Positions 36,094 through 45,201 are shown, counted from the stretch's first letter. The stretch: DNA of 64,000 nucleotides from Niveispirillum irakense DSM 11586 (GCF_000429645.1 NZ_KE386935.1:182946-246945), one strand, 5' to 3'. The notes: generated by a model not told the origin, from the sequence alone. Numbers and translations: made by a program.

Positions 36094-36621
36094 TTAACCC
36101 TGGAGATGCGCCTCGCGCCGCTCGAACAGGGACTGGTCGGCAAAGCCGGCCACGTCCGGTCGGCCCCGGCCCAGCACCACCTGCAGGTGGCAGGGTTCTT
36201 CCGTCTCGTTCACATAGCCGTGGATGACCCCGGCAGGGCAGGAGATCATCTCCCACGGCCCCAGTTCCTTTGACAGGCGGTTGCCGTCCTCATCCTCGAT
36301 AAAGACCACGCAACGCCCCTGAAGGATGAAGAAAACTTCCTCCACCTCATGCGTGTGCGGTGCGTTGCCCTGGCCGGGGGGCACCAGCATGATGGAAAGC
36401 GTGAAATTGCCGGCCGGGACGATGCCGGCATCGTCATGCTTGCCTGAAGCGCCGGCGCCGATGAACCGGTGCTGCGCCCGACGATAGCCTTCGATATTCG
36501 CGTCGGAAAAGGCATTCCAGTCCGGCACACGATCGCCGAAACGGGCGACATAGCGATCCATGATCTGTTCCAGCGTCGCGTCCTGCAGCTCCGGCGGGCG
36601 GGGGTGGCGGGCAATGCCCAT
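36094..36621 (-). CDS. cupin-domain protein
   Basis: A 175-residue protein starting MGIARHPRPPELQDATLEQI, with AGGAGAG upstream. The cupin core is in the C-terminal half: PHTHEVEEVFFILQG (motif 1 His and Glu metal ligands) and CPAGVIHGYVNE (motif 2 His). It lies 125 bp behind the flavin monooxygenase on the same strand, with a strong hairpin between. It could be a metal-dependent isomerase or dioxygenase, or a binding protein, in the aromatic pathway; function unassigned. Confidence 0.8.
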   Translation of the reverse strand: MGIARHPRPPELQDATLEQIMDRYVARFGDRVPDWNAFSDANIEGYRRAQHRFIGAGASGKHDDAGIVPAGNFTLSIMLVPPGQGNAPHTHEVEEVFFILQGRCVVFIEDEDGNRLSKELGPWEMISCPAGVIHGYVNETEEPCHLQVVLGRGRPDVAGFADQSLFERREAHLQG

Positions 36622-36703
36622 CTGCTCTCTCCTGTTCGGGTTTGGCCTGTTCGGCGTTGATTTATCGGCGCAAAGGAAGGGCGCGGCGGCGGCCCATGCC
36701 GCT

Positions 36704-36741
36704 GAAGCCTTTAATCCCGAAGGGTCGGGATTAAAGGCTTC
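36704..36741. terminator. perfect 17-bp hairpin between monooxygenase and cupin genes
   Basis: GAAGCCTTTAATCCCGA and its exact complement flank a 4-base loop. The stem is unusually long and perfect. It begins six bases past the monooxygenase stop, inside the presumed operon. There is no U-run, so an mRNA-stabilising or attenuating role is as likely as termination. Confidence 0.6.
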
Positions 36742-36746
36742 AGGAA

Positions 36747-37967
36747 TCACAAGGTCGCGTCAGCGTCGACCATGCTGTCGATCAGGCAGGCACGCCGGAT
36801 GAAGGCATCATGCCGGTCAGGGTCCAGTGAGGCGGCGCGGATATCGGCCAGCTTCGCCTTGCGCGCCACCGGGTCTTTTTCCCCCAGGGTGTTCTTGTTC
36901 TGGATGCTCTGTGCCTGGACATAATCGGTCTGGGCCTTGCGGCGCTGGCGGCTGTAACGGTCGAACAAGGCAGGCGCGTCGCCGCCATGGAACCAGACCT
37001 GCTCCAGCTTCTCCGCCAGATTGACGGCATCATGGATGCCGCCATTCATGCCCATGCCGCCGACGGGATTATTCACATGCGCGGCGTCACCGGCCAGCAG
37101 CACCCGTCCCTTGTTGAAGGTGGCTGCCACGCGCTGATGCACCTTGTAAAGCGCGATGGTGACAATCTCGTACCGGCCCGGCTGGGGGCAGAATTTCTGC
37201 AGCCGCGCCTCGATGGCGTCGGGTGACAGCAATTCCTCATCCGTCTGTTCCGGCAAGGTCGGGCTGACGGCGCGCCACATGCCATCCCCGTCCGGGCCGC
37301 GCGCCTTGAACAGATTCATCCATTCATCAGGATCAGAGAAATAATTGCGGTTGGAGAGATCACCGCGCAGGCCGAAAAAGTCGAATCTTGTATCGACCTT
37401 CAGGAAACGTTCCGGCCAGGTGAAGCCCTCGAACCCGATCTCCGCCAGCTTGCGGATGGTGCTGCGGCCGCCATCGCAGCCCACCAAATAACGCCCCTCG
37501 ATAATTTCCATCCCATCCGGGCCGGAAACGACGGCGCGCACCCGGTCGGAAGTCTGCTCAATGGCGGTGACGCGGGTGGACATGCGCACCTGCGCCCCAT
37601 CATCCCCTTCCAACCGCTTCAGGATGGTCTGGACGATCTTGTACTGCTCCCATTGCAGCACATAGGGGTGCGACGGCACCTGCCGCATCTCGCGGATATC
37701 GAAACGGCCAACCAGCTCACCCGACACGCGGTCCAGGTAATGGAAGACAGGCGAGACCAGACCCTGGTCCAGCCCGTCCTGCAACAGACCCAGTTCATCC
37801 AGCATCGCCACCGTCGGCGGGTGGCAGGAGGCGGCCCGGCAATCAATCTCCGGCTCGGGCAGCGCCTCGATCAGGCAGACCGGAATATGCCGCTGACGCA
37901 ACGCATAGGCCAGCACGGCCCCGATGGGGCCGGCACCGACGATGATGACCCGATCCAAAGACTGCAT
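36747..37967 (-). CDS. FAD-dependent aromatic monooxygenase
   Basis: A 406-residue group A flavoprotein hydroxylase (PHBH/UbiH/MhpA fold). FAD motifs are VGAGPIGAV near residue 10, VGCDGGRSTIRKL in the middle (DG motif) and VLLAGDAAHVNNPVGGMGMNGG (GD motif). It would use NAD(P)H and oxygen to hydroxylate an aromatic ring. ATG 37967 follows AAGGACGGAG. A perfect 7-3-7 regulon palindrome lies 45 bp upstream. Its place in the pathway (ring activation before or after the Rieske step) is not readable from sequence. Confidence 0.9.
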   Translation of the reverse strand: MQSLDRVIIVGAGPIGAVLAYALRQRHIPVCLIEALPEPEIDCRAASCHPPTVAMLDELGLLQDGLDQGLVSPVFHYLDRVSGELVGRFDIREMRQVPSHPYVLQWEQYKIVQTILKRLEGDDGAQVRMSTRVTAIEQTSDRVRAVVSGPDGMEIIEGRYLVGCDGGRSTIRKLAEIGFEGFTWPERFLKVDTRFDFFGLRGDLSNRNYFSDPDEWMNLFKARGPDGDGMWRAVSPTLPEQTDEELLSPDAIEARLQKFCPQPGRYEIVTIALYKVHQRVAATFNKGRVLLAGDAAHVNNPVGGMGMNGGIHDAVNLAEKLEQVWFHGGDAPALFDRYSRQRRKAQTDYVQAQSIQNKNTLGEKDPVARKAKLADIRAASLDPDRHDAFIRRACLIDSMVDADATL

Positions 37968-38011
37968 GGACTCCGTCCTTCTGTAACGAGAAGGGCAGAG
38001 TAATCTTTGTA

Positions 38012-38028
38012 TGTTTGTATGACAAACA
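38012..38028. promoter_or_regulatory. regulon palindrome, site 2 (perfect)
   Basis: TGTTTGT-ATG-ACAAACA is a perfect 7-3-7 inverted repeat, the best copy in the window, with an extra half-site (CTTTGT) just to its left. It is 45 bp upstream of the flavin monooxygenase ATG and just past the GntR stop. Likely operator of the GntR/FCD regulator next door. Confidence 0.7.
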
Positions 38029-38055
38029 TAAAATCAGTCAGTGAATGGTTTGCCC

Positions 38056-38796
38056 TCAGGCTGCCGTCCCGGCACTGCGCCGTGTCGGCACGGGGGCCCC
38101 GTCCGCCGCTTCCGCCTCAAGCCGGGCGACAATGGCATTGCGGGAATTGGCCAGATGGGTGCGCATGGCCTCCACGGCACGGGTTGCATCACCGGCCTGG
38201 ATGGCCTCCATCAACCGATCCCATTCCTGCATCCCCTGTTCCAGGCGGCCCGGTTCCCCCATCGACCGCAGGCGCAGGTAATTGACCCGGGCCAGCAGGG
38301 GACGAGCGACATCATGGATAACCTTGGAACCGCTGCCCTGGAGAATCGTCTCGTAAAATTCCGCGGCCATCAGGGAGAGTTGCTGGACATTGCCCTTGTT
38401 CAGCGCCTTTTGCAGATCCTTGTGGATGCGGGTCAGGCGCTTGACCAGTTCCGCATCGCCGCGTTCCACCAGCCGGCGCACGGCTTCTGTCTCCAGCATC
38501 TCACGCACCGTATAGATGTCGTGGGCATCCTGGGCGGTGACGATGGCAACGGCGATATTGCGACGCTTGCCGACCTCGATCAGGCTTTCCGACTGAAGCT
38601 GGCGCAACGCCTCGCGCACGGAAGTGCGGCTGATGCCCAGCGCCTCACACAATTCCCGCTCCACCAGCCGGGTACCGGGCGGGTACAAGCCGGTGGAAAT
38701 GGCTGTGCGCAGCCGCTCCAGCGCGTGATCGCGGACCAGCATGGGGTTATCGATGATCTTCAGGTCGCTGTAATCCACGATTTGGGCCTCTGACAT
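38056..38796 (-). CDS. GntR-family regulator, FCD type
   Basis: A 246-residue protein. An N-terminal winged helix (about 22-88) has PGTRLVERELCEALGISRTS and VREALRQLQSESLIEV, the GntR signature; the C-terminal FCD effector domain (about 98-225) has VREMLETEAVRRLVERG. FCD regulators usually bind a small carboxylate (often with a metal) and release DNA. It is placed centrally among genes preceded by the TTGT-N3-ACAA palindrome and is the natural candidate to bind it. A degenerate copy overlaps its own start, suggesting autoregulation. It may be cotranscribed with the aspartate dehydrogenase gene upstream. Confidence 0.92.
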   Translation of the reverse strand: MSEAQIVDYSDLKIIDNPMLVRDHALERLRTAISTGLYPPGTRLVERELCEALGISRTSVREALRQLQSESLIEVGKRRNIAVAIVTAQDAHDIYTVREMLETEAVRRLVERGDAELVKRLTRIHKDLQKALNKGNVQQLSLMAAEFYETILQGSGSKVIHDVARPLLARVNYLRLRSMGEPGRLEQGMQEWDRLMEAIQAGDATRAVEAMRTHLANSRNAIVARLEAEAADGAPVPTRRSAGTAA

Positions 38797-38813
38797 ACTT
38801 TGTTACACGACTG
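38797..38813. promoter_or_regulatory. regulon palindrome, site 3 (weak)
   Basis: ACTTTGT-TAC-ACGACTG shares the left half with site 1, but the right half is degenerate. It abuts the GntR start codon. Confidence 0.3.
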
Positions 38814-38860
38814 CCAGGGCCCTTTTACCACAGTTTGGCGCAACAAGCTGCGAACGAATA

Positions 38861-39667
38861 TCATATGACATCAGACAAAAGACGGAAGATGGGCAGACCA
38901 TTGCCCAGACGCGCGCATTGCAGCAGGCTATAGGCGGTCAGCGCCGATGTTTTGGGATTATCCGGCGCGGCGCGGGCAAAGATATCGAAATGGAAGCGGC
39001 CGAACGGGCCTTCCGCCTCGATCAGCCCCACCGGATCGGTGACCAGACGGGAAGAGACCAGCCGCACCCGCGTACGTTCCATCCCGATGCCCGCCAGGGC
39101 GATGGCAACGGAGACATTGGCATTCTTGGGGTATGAGAGGGCGGCCTCCCGCGCATTGCCTTCAAAGAAAACACGCTCCGGCTCCGCATGGCCCAGATCC
39201 AGCACCTGTTCAGCCGCCGTGCCGGCCCAGGCATGCGGCGGCTTGTAGGAGGTGTAGGTCACATGATCAATGCCCATCAGGCGGGCGGCGGCCAGCCCGT
39301 CCAGCCCGGCAATGGCACCGGCCGGCAACAGCGCCCGTCCACCGCCCGCCTGCTCTGCGGCGTGCAGATGGTCGCGCAAAGCCGGATCGGCCAGCGCCCC
39401 GACGGAAGAGATGACAAGGTCGATGCCAGCGCGCAGCACGGCAGGTCCATAGTCAGTGATCGCCCCATGGCCAGCACATTCCAGCACCACGGACGGGGCC
39501 GTTGCGATCAGGGCCTCCACATCGAATACGGGCTTCGGCGCACTCCGGCCAGGGCGGACCAGGATGGCCTTGCATGTGTCCGCCTCCCCGATCCGGTTCA
39601 AGGTCGCGGCAATTTCGGCCCCGATGGCGCCGAAACCGATCATCGCGAAACCCGCTTTATCCGGCAT
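38861..39667 (-). CDS. aspartate dehydrogenase-family protein
   Basis: A 268-residue protein of the L-aspartate dehydrogenase (NadX-type) family. The Rossmann [10 protein letters not shown] lies near the N-terminus; [12 protein letters not shown] and [11 protein letters not shown], with the conserved His, lie mid-protein, then [14 protein letters not shown]. The family reduces iminoaspartate or oxidises L-aspartate with NAD(P). Here it is divergent from acetaldehyde dehydrogenase across a regulon palindrome and upstream of GntR, so it probably has a catabolic rather than NAD-biosynthetic role. ATG 39667 follows GGGGAG; the long upstream extension is rejected. Confidence 0.82.
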   Translation of the reverse strand: MPDKAGFAMIGFGAIGAEIAATLNRIGEADTCKAILVRPGRSAPKPVFDVEALIATAPSVVLECAGHGAITDYGPAVLRAGIDLVISSVGALADPALRDHLHAAEQAGGGRALLPAGAIAGLDGLAAARLMGIDHVTYTSYKPPHAWAGTAAEQVLDLGHAEPERVFFEGNAREAALSYPKNANVSVAIALAGIGMERTRVRLVSSRLVTDPVGLIEAEGPFGRFHFDIFARAAPDNPKTSALTAYSLLQCARLGNGLPIFRLLSDVI

Positions 39668-39706
39668 CCTGCAATCTCCCCTTTTCCCGATGGATTTGTC
39701 GCTGTA

Positions 39707-39723
39707 CGATTGTCCGACAATAT
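39707..39723. promoter_or_regulatory. regulon palindrome, site 5
   Basis: CGATTGT-CCG-ACAATAT; the ATTGT/ACAAT arms are perfect. It lies in the 86-bp gap between the divergent aspartate dehydrogenase and acetaldehyde dehydrogenase genes. Confidence 0.5.
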
Positions 39724-39753
39724 TACATGTCGTGTTTGCGACGCCAACGGGAA

Positions 39754-40713
39754 ATGGGGAGCCAGGGTTTGGCCAGAACCGCACCGGGGGACAAGATCCC
39801 CGTCGCCATTATCGGATCGGGCAATATCGGCACCGACCTGATGATCAAGATCATGCGTTTGTCGGATGTGCTGACGGTGGGTGCCTTTGTCGGCATCGAC
39901 CCGCAGTCAGACGGGTTGAAGCGCGCGGCACGCCTGGGCGTGCCGGTCACCGCCGGCGGTATCGACGGGCTGGTGGCAATGCCGGGCTTCGCCGATATCC
40001 GCATCGTCTTCGATGCCACCTCCGCCAAGGCGCATGCCCATCATGATGCGGTGCTGCGCGCCCATGGCAAGCAGGTGATTGACCTGACGCCCGCCGCCAT
40101 CGGCCCCTATGTCATCCCGCCTGTGAACGGGGCGGCGCACCTGTCGGCGCCCAACCTGAACATGGTGACCTGCGGTGGTCAGGCGACCATCCCCATGGTC
40201 GCCGCCGTGGCGCGGGTGGCCCCGGTCCATTATGCGGAGATCGTCGCCTCCATCGCGTCCAAATCCGCCGGGCCCGGCACCCGCGCCAATATTGATGAAT
40301 TTACCGAAACCACCAGCCGCGCCATTGAGCAGGTGGGCGGGGCCACACGCGGCAAGGCCATCATCGTGCTGAACCCGGCGGAACCGCCGCTGATCATGCG
40401 CGACACGGTCTATTGCCTGTGTGACACAGCCGACCGGCAGGCACTATCCGACAGCATCAAGGCGATGGTGGCAGAGGTGCAATCCTATGTGCCGGGCTAC
40501 CGGCTGAAGCAGGACGTGCAGTTTGAGAGCATCGGCGACAACGCCCCCCTCTTCATCCCGGAAATGGACCGGCATTTCACCGGCCTGAAAGTCTCTGTCT
40601 TCCTGGAGGTGGAAGGGGCAGCGCACTACCTGCCGGCCTATGCCGGCAACCTGGACATCATGACGTCGGCCGCGCTGAAAACGGCTGAGCGTCTGGCGAT
40701 GCAGCAGGCTTGA
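39754..40713 (+). CDS. mhpF: acetaldehyde dehydrogenase (acylating)
   Basis: About 319 residues, of the MhpF/DmpF/BphJ/CarF family. It turns acetaldehyde, NAD and CoA into acetyl-CoA as the last step of meta-cleavage. [15 protein letters not shown] binds [14 protein letters not shown] holds the catalytic Cys140; the later [19 protein letters not shown] segment is typical. The start is uncertain: ATG 39727, ATG 39754 or TTG 39769 (the last has GGGGAG well placed). It is followed after 10 bp by the aldolase, with which it normally forms a channelling complex. Confidence 0.93.
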   Translation: MGSQGLARTAPGDKIPVAIIGSGNIGTDLMIKIMRLSDVLTVGAFVGIDPQSDGLKRAARLGVPVTAGGIDGLVAMPGFADIRIVFDATSAKAHAHHDAVLRAHGKQVIDLTPAAIGPYVIPPVNGAAHLSAPNLNMVTCGGQATIPMVAAVARVAPVHYAEIVASIASKSAGPGTRANIDEFTETTSRAIEQVGGATRGKAIIVLNPAEPPLIMRDTVYCLCDTADRQALSDSIKAMVAEVQSYVPGYRLKQDVQFESIGDNAPLFIPEMDRHFTGLKVSVFLEVEGAAHYLPAYAGNLDIMTSAALKTAERLAMQQA

Positions 40714-40723
40714 GGGGGAAAAC

Positions 40724-41752
40724 ATGACCGCAAACACAAAGCCCCAGGGCAAGCTCTATATCCAGGACGTCACCCTGCGCGACGGCATGCATGCCATCCG
40801 CCACAAATACAGCCTGGACCATGTCCGCACCATTGCCCGCGCCCTGGACGCGGCCAAGGTGGATGCGATCGAAATTGCGCATGGCGATGGTCTGTCCGGC
40901 TCCAGCTTCAATTACGGTTTCGGCGCCGCCACCGATTGGGCCTGGATCGAAGCAGTGGGCGAGGTGGTACGCCATGCCAAGCTGACCACCCTGCTGCTGC
41001 CCGGCATCGGCACGGTGCATGATCTGAAACGGGCCTTTGATCTGGGCGTGCGTTCCGTGCGGATTGCCACCCATTGCACGGAGGCCGATGTCTCCCGCCA
41101 GCATATCGAAGCAGCCCGCGCCCTTGGCATGGATGTCGCCGGTTTCCTGATGATGAGCCATATGAGCAGCCCGGAAGCATTGGCCATACAGGCCAAGCTG
41201 ATGGAGGAGTATGGCGCCCAGTGCGTCTATGTCACCGATAGTGGCGGCGCCCTGACCATGGAAGGGGTGACAGCCCGGCTGCAGGCCTATGACCGGCTGC
41301 TGAAACCGGAAACCGAACGCGGCATCCATGCCCATCACAACCTGTCGCTGGGCGTGGCCAATTCCATCGCCGCCGTGCAGGCGGGCGCCATCCGCGTGGA
41401 TGCGTCCCTGGCCGGCATGGGGGCGGGGGCCGGCAACGCCCCGCTGGAAGTGTTCATCGCCGCCGCCGATGTCTATGGGTGGGAGCATGGTTGCGATCTG
41501 TTCGCCCTGATGGATGCCGCGGAAGATCTGGTGCGGCCATTGCAGGACCGCCCGGTACGGGTAGACCGGGAAACGCTGAGCCTGGGCTATGCCGGCGTCT
41601 ATTCCAGCTTCCTGCGCCATGCGGAGAAGGCGGCCAAGGACCATGGGCTGGATGTACGCACCATCCTGCTGGAACTGGGCCGCCGCCGCATGGTCGGCGG
41701 GCAGGAAGATATGATCACCGACGTGGCGCTTGATCTGGTGAAGGCAGGCTGA
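40724..41752 (+). CDS. mhpE: 4-hydroxy-2-oxovalerate aldolase
   Basis: A 342-residue HMGL-like aldolase (DmpG/BphI/CarE family) that splits 4-hydroxy-2-oxovalerate into pyruvate and acetaldehyde. The N-terminal [16 protein letters not shown] contains the catalytic Arg and Asp; [15 protein letters not shown] gives the metal-binding His pair; the C-terminal [21 protein letters not shown] matches the dehydrogenase-interacting region. GAGGGGG precedes the ATG. Cotranscribed with mhpF. Confidence 0.95.
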   Translation: MTANTKPQGKLYIQDVTLRDGMHAIRHKYSLDHVRTIARALDAAKVDAIEIAHGDGLSGSSFNYGFGAATDWAWIEAVGEVVRHAKLTTLLLPGIGTVHDLKRAFDLGVRSVRIATHCTEADVSRQHIEAARALGMDVAGFLMMSHMSSPEALAIQAKLMEEYGAQCVYVTDSGGALTMEGVTARLQAYDRLLKPETERGIHAHHNLSLGVANSIAAVQAGAIRVDASLAGMGAGAGNAPLEVFIAAADVYGWEHGCDLFALMDAAEDLVRPLQDRPVRVDRETLSLGYAGVYSSFLRHAEKAAKDHGLDVRTILLELGRRRMVGGQEDMITDVALDLVKAG

Positions 41753-41898
41753 ACGCCATCACAACAGGGGTTCACATCTGGTCCTGCGGGTGGGGGATAC
41801 CGTTCCCCCCACCCTTTTCCTCCAGTTTCTGCGTAATAACCTGTCGTTGCTTCATGTCACCCATGATCGGGCTACGGGTGCGATGTGCAATATGTTAT

Positions 41899-41917
41899 GA
41901 TATTGAGAGTCGTTATA
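41899..41917. promoter_or_regulatory. Fur-box-like site upstream of tonB
   Basis: GATATTGAGAGTCGTTATA matches the classical 19-base Fur box at 14 positions and lies 29 bp before the tonB ATG. It suggests iron control; alphaproteobacteria may instead use Irr or RirA here. Confidence 0.4.
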
Positions 41918-41946
41918 ATTACCACCCGATCCAGAGAGCAAGGCGG

Positions 41947-42684
41947 ATGCCGGCCGATCACGCGATGGCAATGGATGTTTCCAGCTTCAAGCCACAATGG
42001 TCGTTGACGGTCGATCGGTCGACCCCGGCCGGGCGGCGGGTCTTTTCCATGGCCCTGGTCATCGCCGGCCATGTCGCCGTGGGCATCATCGCCTTTTACC
42101 AGGGCGTAGTCGTCCCGCAGCAGGTGGATATCCCCCTTACCGTCACCATGGTGGAAAATCCGGCCCCGGATCTGCCCTTACCGGAACCGCCGGCCCCCAC
42201 CCTGGCGCCCGACATGATGAAGCCGCCGCCGGTCCAGGTGGCGATGCCCATCATCCCGCTGGCGGTGGAAGCGCCGCCACGGCCCAACGCAATCACCGTC
42301 GCCACCGCCCCGCCGGCACCGAAGCAGAACGCCACCAGCGACGCTGGCCCCACGCCTGTCACCACCGCTGTGTCTCCCCCCAGCCAGGGCACCCCGCCGG
42401 CGGATTACATGTCACGGCTACTGGCCCATCTGAACCAGGCCAAACGCTATCCCATGGCCGCGCGCCGGCTGCGCCACCAGGGCGTGGTCATGGTCCGCTT
42501 CACGATGGATCGCGGCGGCCATGTCGTTGCCGCCCGTCTGGAACAGCAATCGAACTACAAGCTGTTGAATGACGAGGCAATGGAGCTGCTGGCCCGCGCA
42601 CAGCCCCTGCCGCCCCTGCCCGAGGATATGCCCGACCGGATCGAACTGGTGGTGCCGATCGACTTCTCCCTGAAAGCAGCCTGA
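41947..42684 (+). CDS. tonB: TonB-family energy transducer
   Basis: A 245-residue protein with one N-terminal membrane helix (VFSMALVIAGHVAVGIIAFY, about residues 33-52), a Pro-rich periplasmic linker (LPLPEPPAPTLAPDMMKPPP) and a C-terminal TonB domain (LLAHLNQAKRYPMAARRLRHQG, then VRFTMDRGGHVVAARL). It couples the proton gradient to TonB-dependent receptors. ATG 41947 follows AAGGCGG; the frame open from 41854 is not used. exbB and exbD are not adjacent. Confidence 0.88.
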   Translation: MPADHAMAMDVSSFKPQWSLTVDRSTPAGRRVFSMALVIAGHVAVGIIAFYQGVVVPQQVDIPLTVTMVENPAPDLPLPEPPAPTLAPDMMKPPPVQVAMPIIPLAVEAPPRPNAITVATAPPAPKQNATSDAGPTPVTTAVSPPSQGTPPADYMSRLLAHLNQAKRYPMAARRLRHQGVVMVRFTMDRGGHVVAARLEQQSNYKLLNDEAMELLARAQPLPPLPEDMPDRIELVVPIDFSLKAA

Positions 42685-42750
42685 CCCCCGGGGAACCCCG
42701 CCTCCCCCTGCCCCGTTGCCAGCCCACAGGCATGTCGGCCAGGAAAGGGT

Positions 42751-43638
42751 ATGGCGGTGGTGGGACCGGAAACGATAAGGACAGCGGATATCGGGGCGGC
42801 CAGTCCGTCCCTGCCCCTGGCATCGGGCGACTGTCTGCGCGGGGAACCGCCACCGGATAGCGGGCTCGCCCCGCCAGATGCAGACCTGTTCTATGCGGAA
42901 AGCCTGCGCATCCTGACGGAAAGCGGCATCCCCTTCCTGGTGGCCGGCACCTTTGCCGTGAATGTCTATACCGGCATCAACCGCGCCACCAAGGATCTGG
43001 ACATCTTCTGCAAGGCGGGTGACTTCCCCCGTATCCTGCTGCATTTCAAAAGCAAAGGGTTCCAGACCGAAATCGAGGATGAACGCTGGATCGCCAAGGT
43101 GCGTCGCGGCGACTGCTTCTTCGACGTGATCTTCGCCAACGGCGCCGCGGTCGTCCCCATCTCCGACGCCTGGTTCCATGAAAGCCACACCGCCACCTAT
43201 TATGGCGTGGAGGTGCAGCTTACCCCACCGACAGAGATGATCTGGTCCAAGGCCCTGCTGCAACTGCGCCACCGCTATGACGGGGCCGATATCGCGCATC
43301 TGATCCTGAAGCAGTCCGATCGGATCGACTGGCAGCGGCTGTTGAATCACATGGAGCAATATTGGGAAGTATTGCTGATCCATGTGCTGAATTTCCGCTT
43401 CATCTACCCGTCTGAACGGGAAAACGTGCCGCGCTGGCTCTATGCGGAATTGCTGCGCCGGGCCGCCGAACATGCGGACCTGCCGATCCCGCAGGTGAAG
43501 ATTTGCCGAGGCCGTCTGTTCTCCCCCGTGGATTACGAGATTGATGTGGCGGAATGGGGGTTTGCCGATCTGATCGGCGCCGCCCGCCCCCAGCCGGTAC
43601 AGCCCGCCCAAACCGATATCGCGGAGCAAAAGCCATGA
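42751..43638 (+). CDS. nucleotidyltransferase-fold protein
   Basis: A 295-residue protein with a Pol-beta-like nucleotidyltransferase core: FLVAGTFAVNVYTGINRATKDLDIF (GT/S motif followed by DLD metal ligands) and later CFFDVIF. The fold is shared with AbiEii toxins, MNT antitoxins and aminoglycoside nucleotidyltransferases, so function is open. AAAGGG lies before the ATG. It overlaps a metallophosphoesterase by 4 bp (ATGA), implying a two-gene unit. Confidence 0.75.
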   Translation: MAVVGPETIRTADIGAASPSLPLASGDCLRGEPPPDSGLAPPDADLFYAESLRILTESGIPFLVAGTFAVNVYTGINRATKDLDIFCKAGDFPRILLHFKSKGFQTEIEDERWIAKVRRGDCFFDVIFANGAAVVPISDAWFHESHTATYYGVEVQLTPPTEMIWSKALLQLRHRYDGADIAHLILKQSDRIDWQRLLNHMEQYWEVLLIHVLNFRFIYPSERENVPRWLYAELLRRAAEHADLPIPQVKICRGRLFSPVDYEIDVAEWGFADLIGAARPQPVQPAQTDIAEQKP

Positions 43639-44378
43639 ACGACCTTCAGCTTGATGAGGCCCCTGAGGCGAAGCTGCGTGTGGCGGCCATTGGCGATGTC
43701 CATGCCGCCCCCAGCCAGCGCGGGCAATGGCGCGACATGTTCGCGGAGATCTCCACCCGCGCCGACGTGCTGTGCCTGTGCGGCGACCTGACCAATATCG
43801 GCATCGCGGCAGAGGCCGAAGCCCTGGCCGATGATCTGCGCGCCTGTTCCGTGCCGGTGCTGGCCGTGCTGGGCAACCATGACCATCAAAGCGGCCAACC
43901 GGCGGAGGTGGAGCAGGTGCTGCGCGAGGCCGGCGTCAAGTTCCTGGAAAACGAGGTCTGCACCATCAAAGGTGTGGGGTTTGCGGGGGTGAAGGGCTTT
44001 GGCGGCGGCTTCGACGACAAGATGCTGGATGCCTTCGGGGAAGCCGCAACGAAAGCCTTCGCCCAGGAAGCAGTAGACGAAGCGCTGCGCCTGGAACATG
44101 CCATCAAAATGCTGGATACGCCCGACATCGTGGTGATGCTGCATTATGCGCCCATCGCCGCCACCGTGGCGGGGGAGCCAGAGGCAATCCTGCCTTTTCT
44201 CGGCTCCTCCCGCTTTGCGGAAGCCATCGACCGGTTTGACAATGTGCGGGCCGTTTTCCATGGCCACGCCCATCGCGGCGCCTATGCCGGCCAGACGCGC
44301 CGCGGCATACCGGTCTATAATGTCGCCGCTCCCGTGGAAAAGCCGGACGGCAGGCCCTATGCGCTGATAGAGGTGTGA
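43635..44378 (+). CDS. metallophosphoesterase
   Basis: A 247-residue calcineurin-like phosphoesterase. Motifs are AIGDVHAAP, LCGDLTNIG, VLGNHDHQ, MLHYAPI and FHGHAHRGA, giving the usual two-metal site. ATG 43635 overlaps the nucleotidyltransferase stop by 4 bp. A nucleotidyl-transfer enzyme paired with a phosphodiesterase could add and remove a modification, but the target is unknown. It ends 3 bp from the convergent ring-cleavage dioxygenase gene. Confidence 0.85.
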   Translation: MNDLQLDEAPEAKLRVAAIGDVHAAPSQRGQWRDMFAEISTRADVLCLCGDLTNIGIAAEAEALADDLRACSVPVLAVLGNHDHQSGQPAEVEQVLREAGVKFLENEVCTIKGVGFAGVKGFGGGFDDKMLDAFGEAATKAFAQEAVDEALRLEHAIKMLDTPDIVVMLHYAPIAATVAGEPEAILPFLGSSRFAEAIDRFDNVRAVFHGHAHRGAYAGQTRRGIPVYNVAAPVEKPDGRPYALIEV

Positions 44379-44381
44379 TGG

Positions 44382-45197
44382 TCACCCTTGGTCAGGGGTG
44401 AGCGATACCCCCGCCATACCGCTGGCCCAGGCGGGAATAGCCTCGTAAAAGATCACTTCGCCCACAGCACCGGGAACGGCGCCGGCCATGGCGATCCAGG
44501 CATTGACCTCCAGCCCGCCATTGCCGCCATCGCGCAGGATGGCATCATTCTCCAGGGCTGCCAGTTCAGCCCCGCGCCCGCTGGTCAGCACCTCCATGAT
44601 CCATCGGTCCCATTCCTCATTCACCTGTCCTTCCTCCGGCACACCCAGCCAGTGGGACAGGCCACCGCCGGCCAGCAGGGCAACGCGGAAATCACCGGGC
44701 AATTCCTCTTCCACATAGCGGCGCAGGACGGTGCCCAGTTTCCAGCATTCCGCCGGGGTCGGGGCAGGATCGCAGACCGTGTTGACGTAAAGCGGAATGG
44801 TGCGGATGGCGTGGGCGGGATCGACGATCCCCAGCGGGATCATCACCCCATGATCGGGCTTCACCGCCGCCGGCTGCATGTCAATGCCAGCGGCCTGTAC
44901 CGCCTTCAACAGCCCCTGTGCCACCGTGGCATTGCCGCGGAACGGCGTGGTGGGCAGACCCATATCGCCATAGGGCGTGAAGCTGTCAGCCGTGCCAATA
45001 GCCAGCGGCTTGGGCTTCCTGATTTCAAAATTGTTCAGATGATCACTGGTCAGCACGATGATCAGTTCGGGATCGGCGGCGCGCAGGCGGCGGCCAATCT
45101 CCTTCATCCCCTCGAACACCCGCTCCGATGGCTCGGCCAGCCCTTCGGGCGTGCCCAGGACATGCGACATGGCATAAGTGCCGACAATCCTGCCCAT
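44382..45197 (-). CDS. class III extradiol ring-cleavage dioxygenase, catalytic subunit
   Basis: A 271-residue LigB-superfamily enzyme (relatives: LigB, MhpB, CarBb). Iron ligands expected from the family are present: His12 in AMSHVLG, His53 in SDHLNNF and Glu near residue 252 in FYEAIPAW; catalytic His lies in PDHGVMIPLG. It cleaves a catechol-type ring next to the hydroxyls with oxygen. A LigA-like small subunit is encoded 4 bp upstream, as for carBaBb and ligAB. GGAGGTGAGG precedes the ATG. The exact diol is unknown. Confidence 0.9.
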   Translation of the reverse strand: MGRIVGTYAMSHVLGTPEGLAEPSERVFEGMKEIGRRLRAADPELIIVLTSDHLNNFEIRKPKPLAIGTADSFTPYGDMGLPTTPFRGNATVAQGLLKAVQAAGIDMQPAAVKPDHGVMIPLGIVDPAHAIRTIPLYVNTVCDPAPTPAECWKLGTVLRRYVEEELPGDFRVALLAGGGLSHWLGVPEEGQVNEEWDRWIMEVLTSGRGAELAALENDAILRDGGNGGLEVNAWIAMAGAVPGAVGEVIFYEAIPAWASGMAGVSLTPDQG

Positions 45198-45201
45198 GAC
45201 C

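Noticed and set aside
38869-38885. Operator-like ATCATATGACATC near the end of the aspartate dehydrogenase gene
   Set aside because: It lies in coding sequence, the core TTGT/ACAA is not kept on either side, and it is not next to a start codon with space for a promoter.
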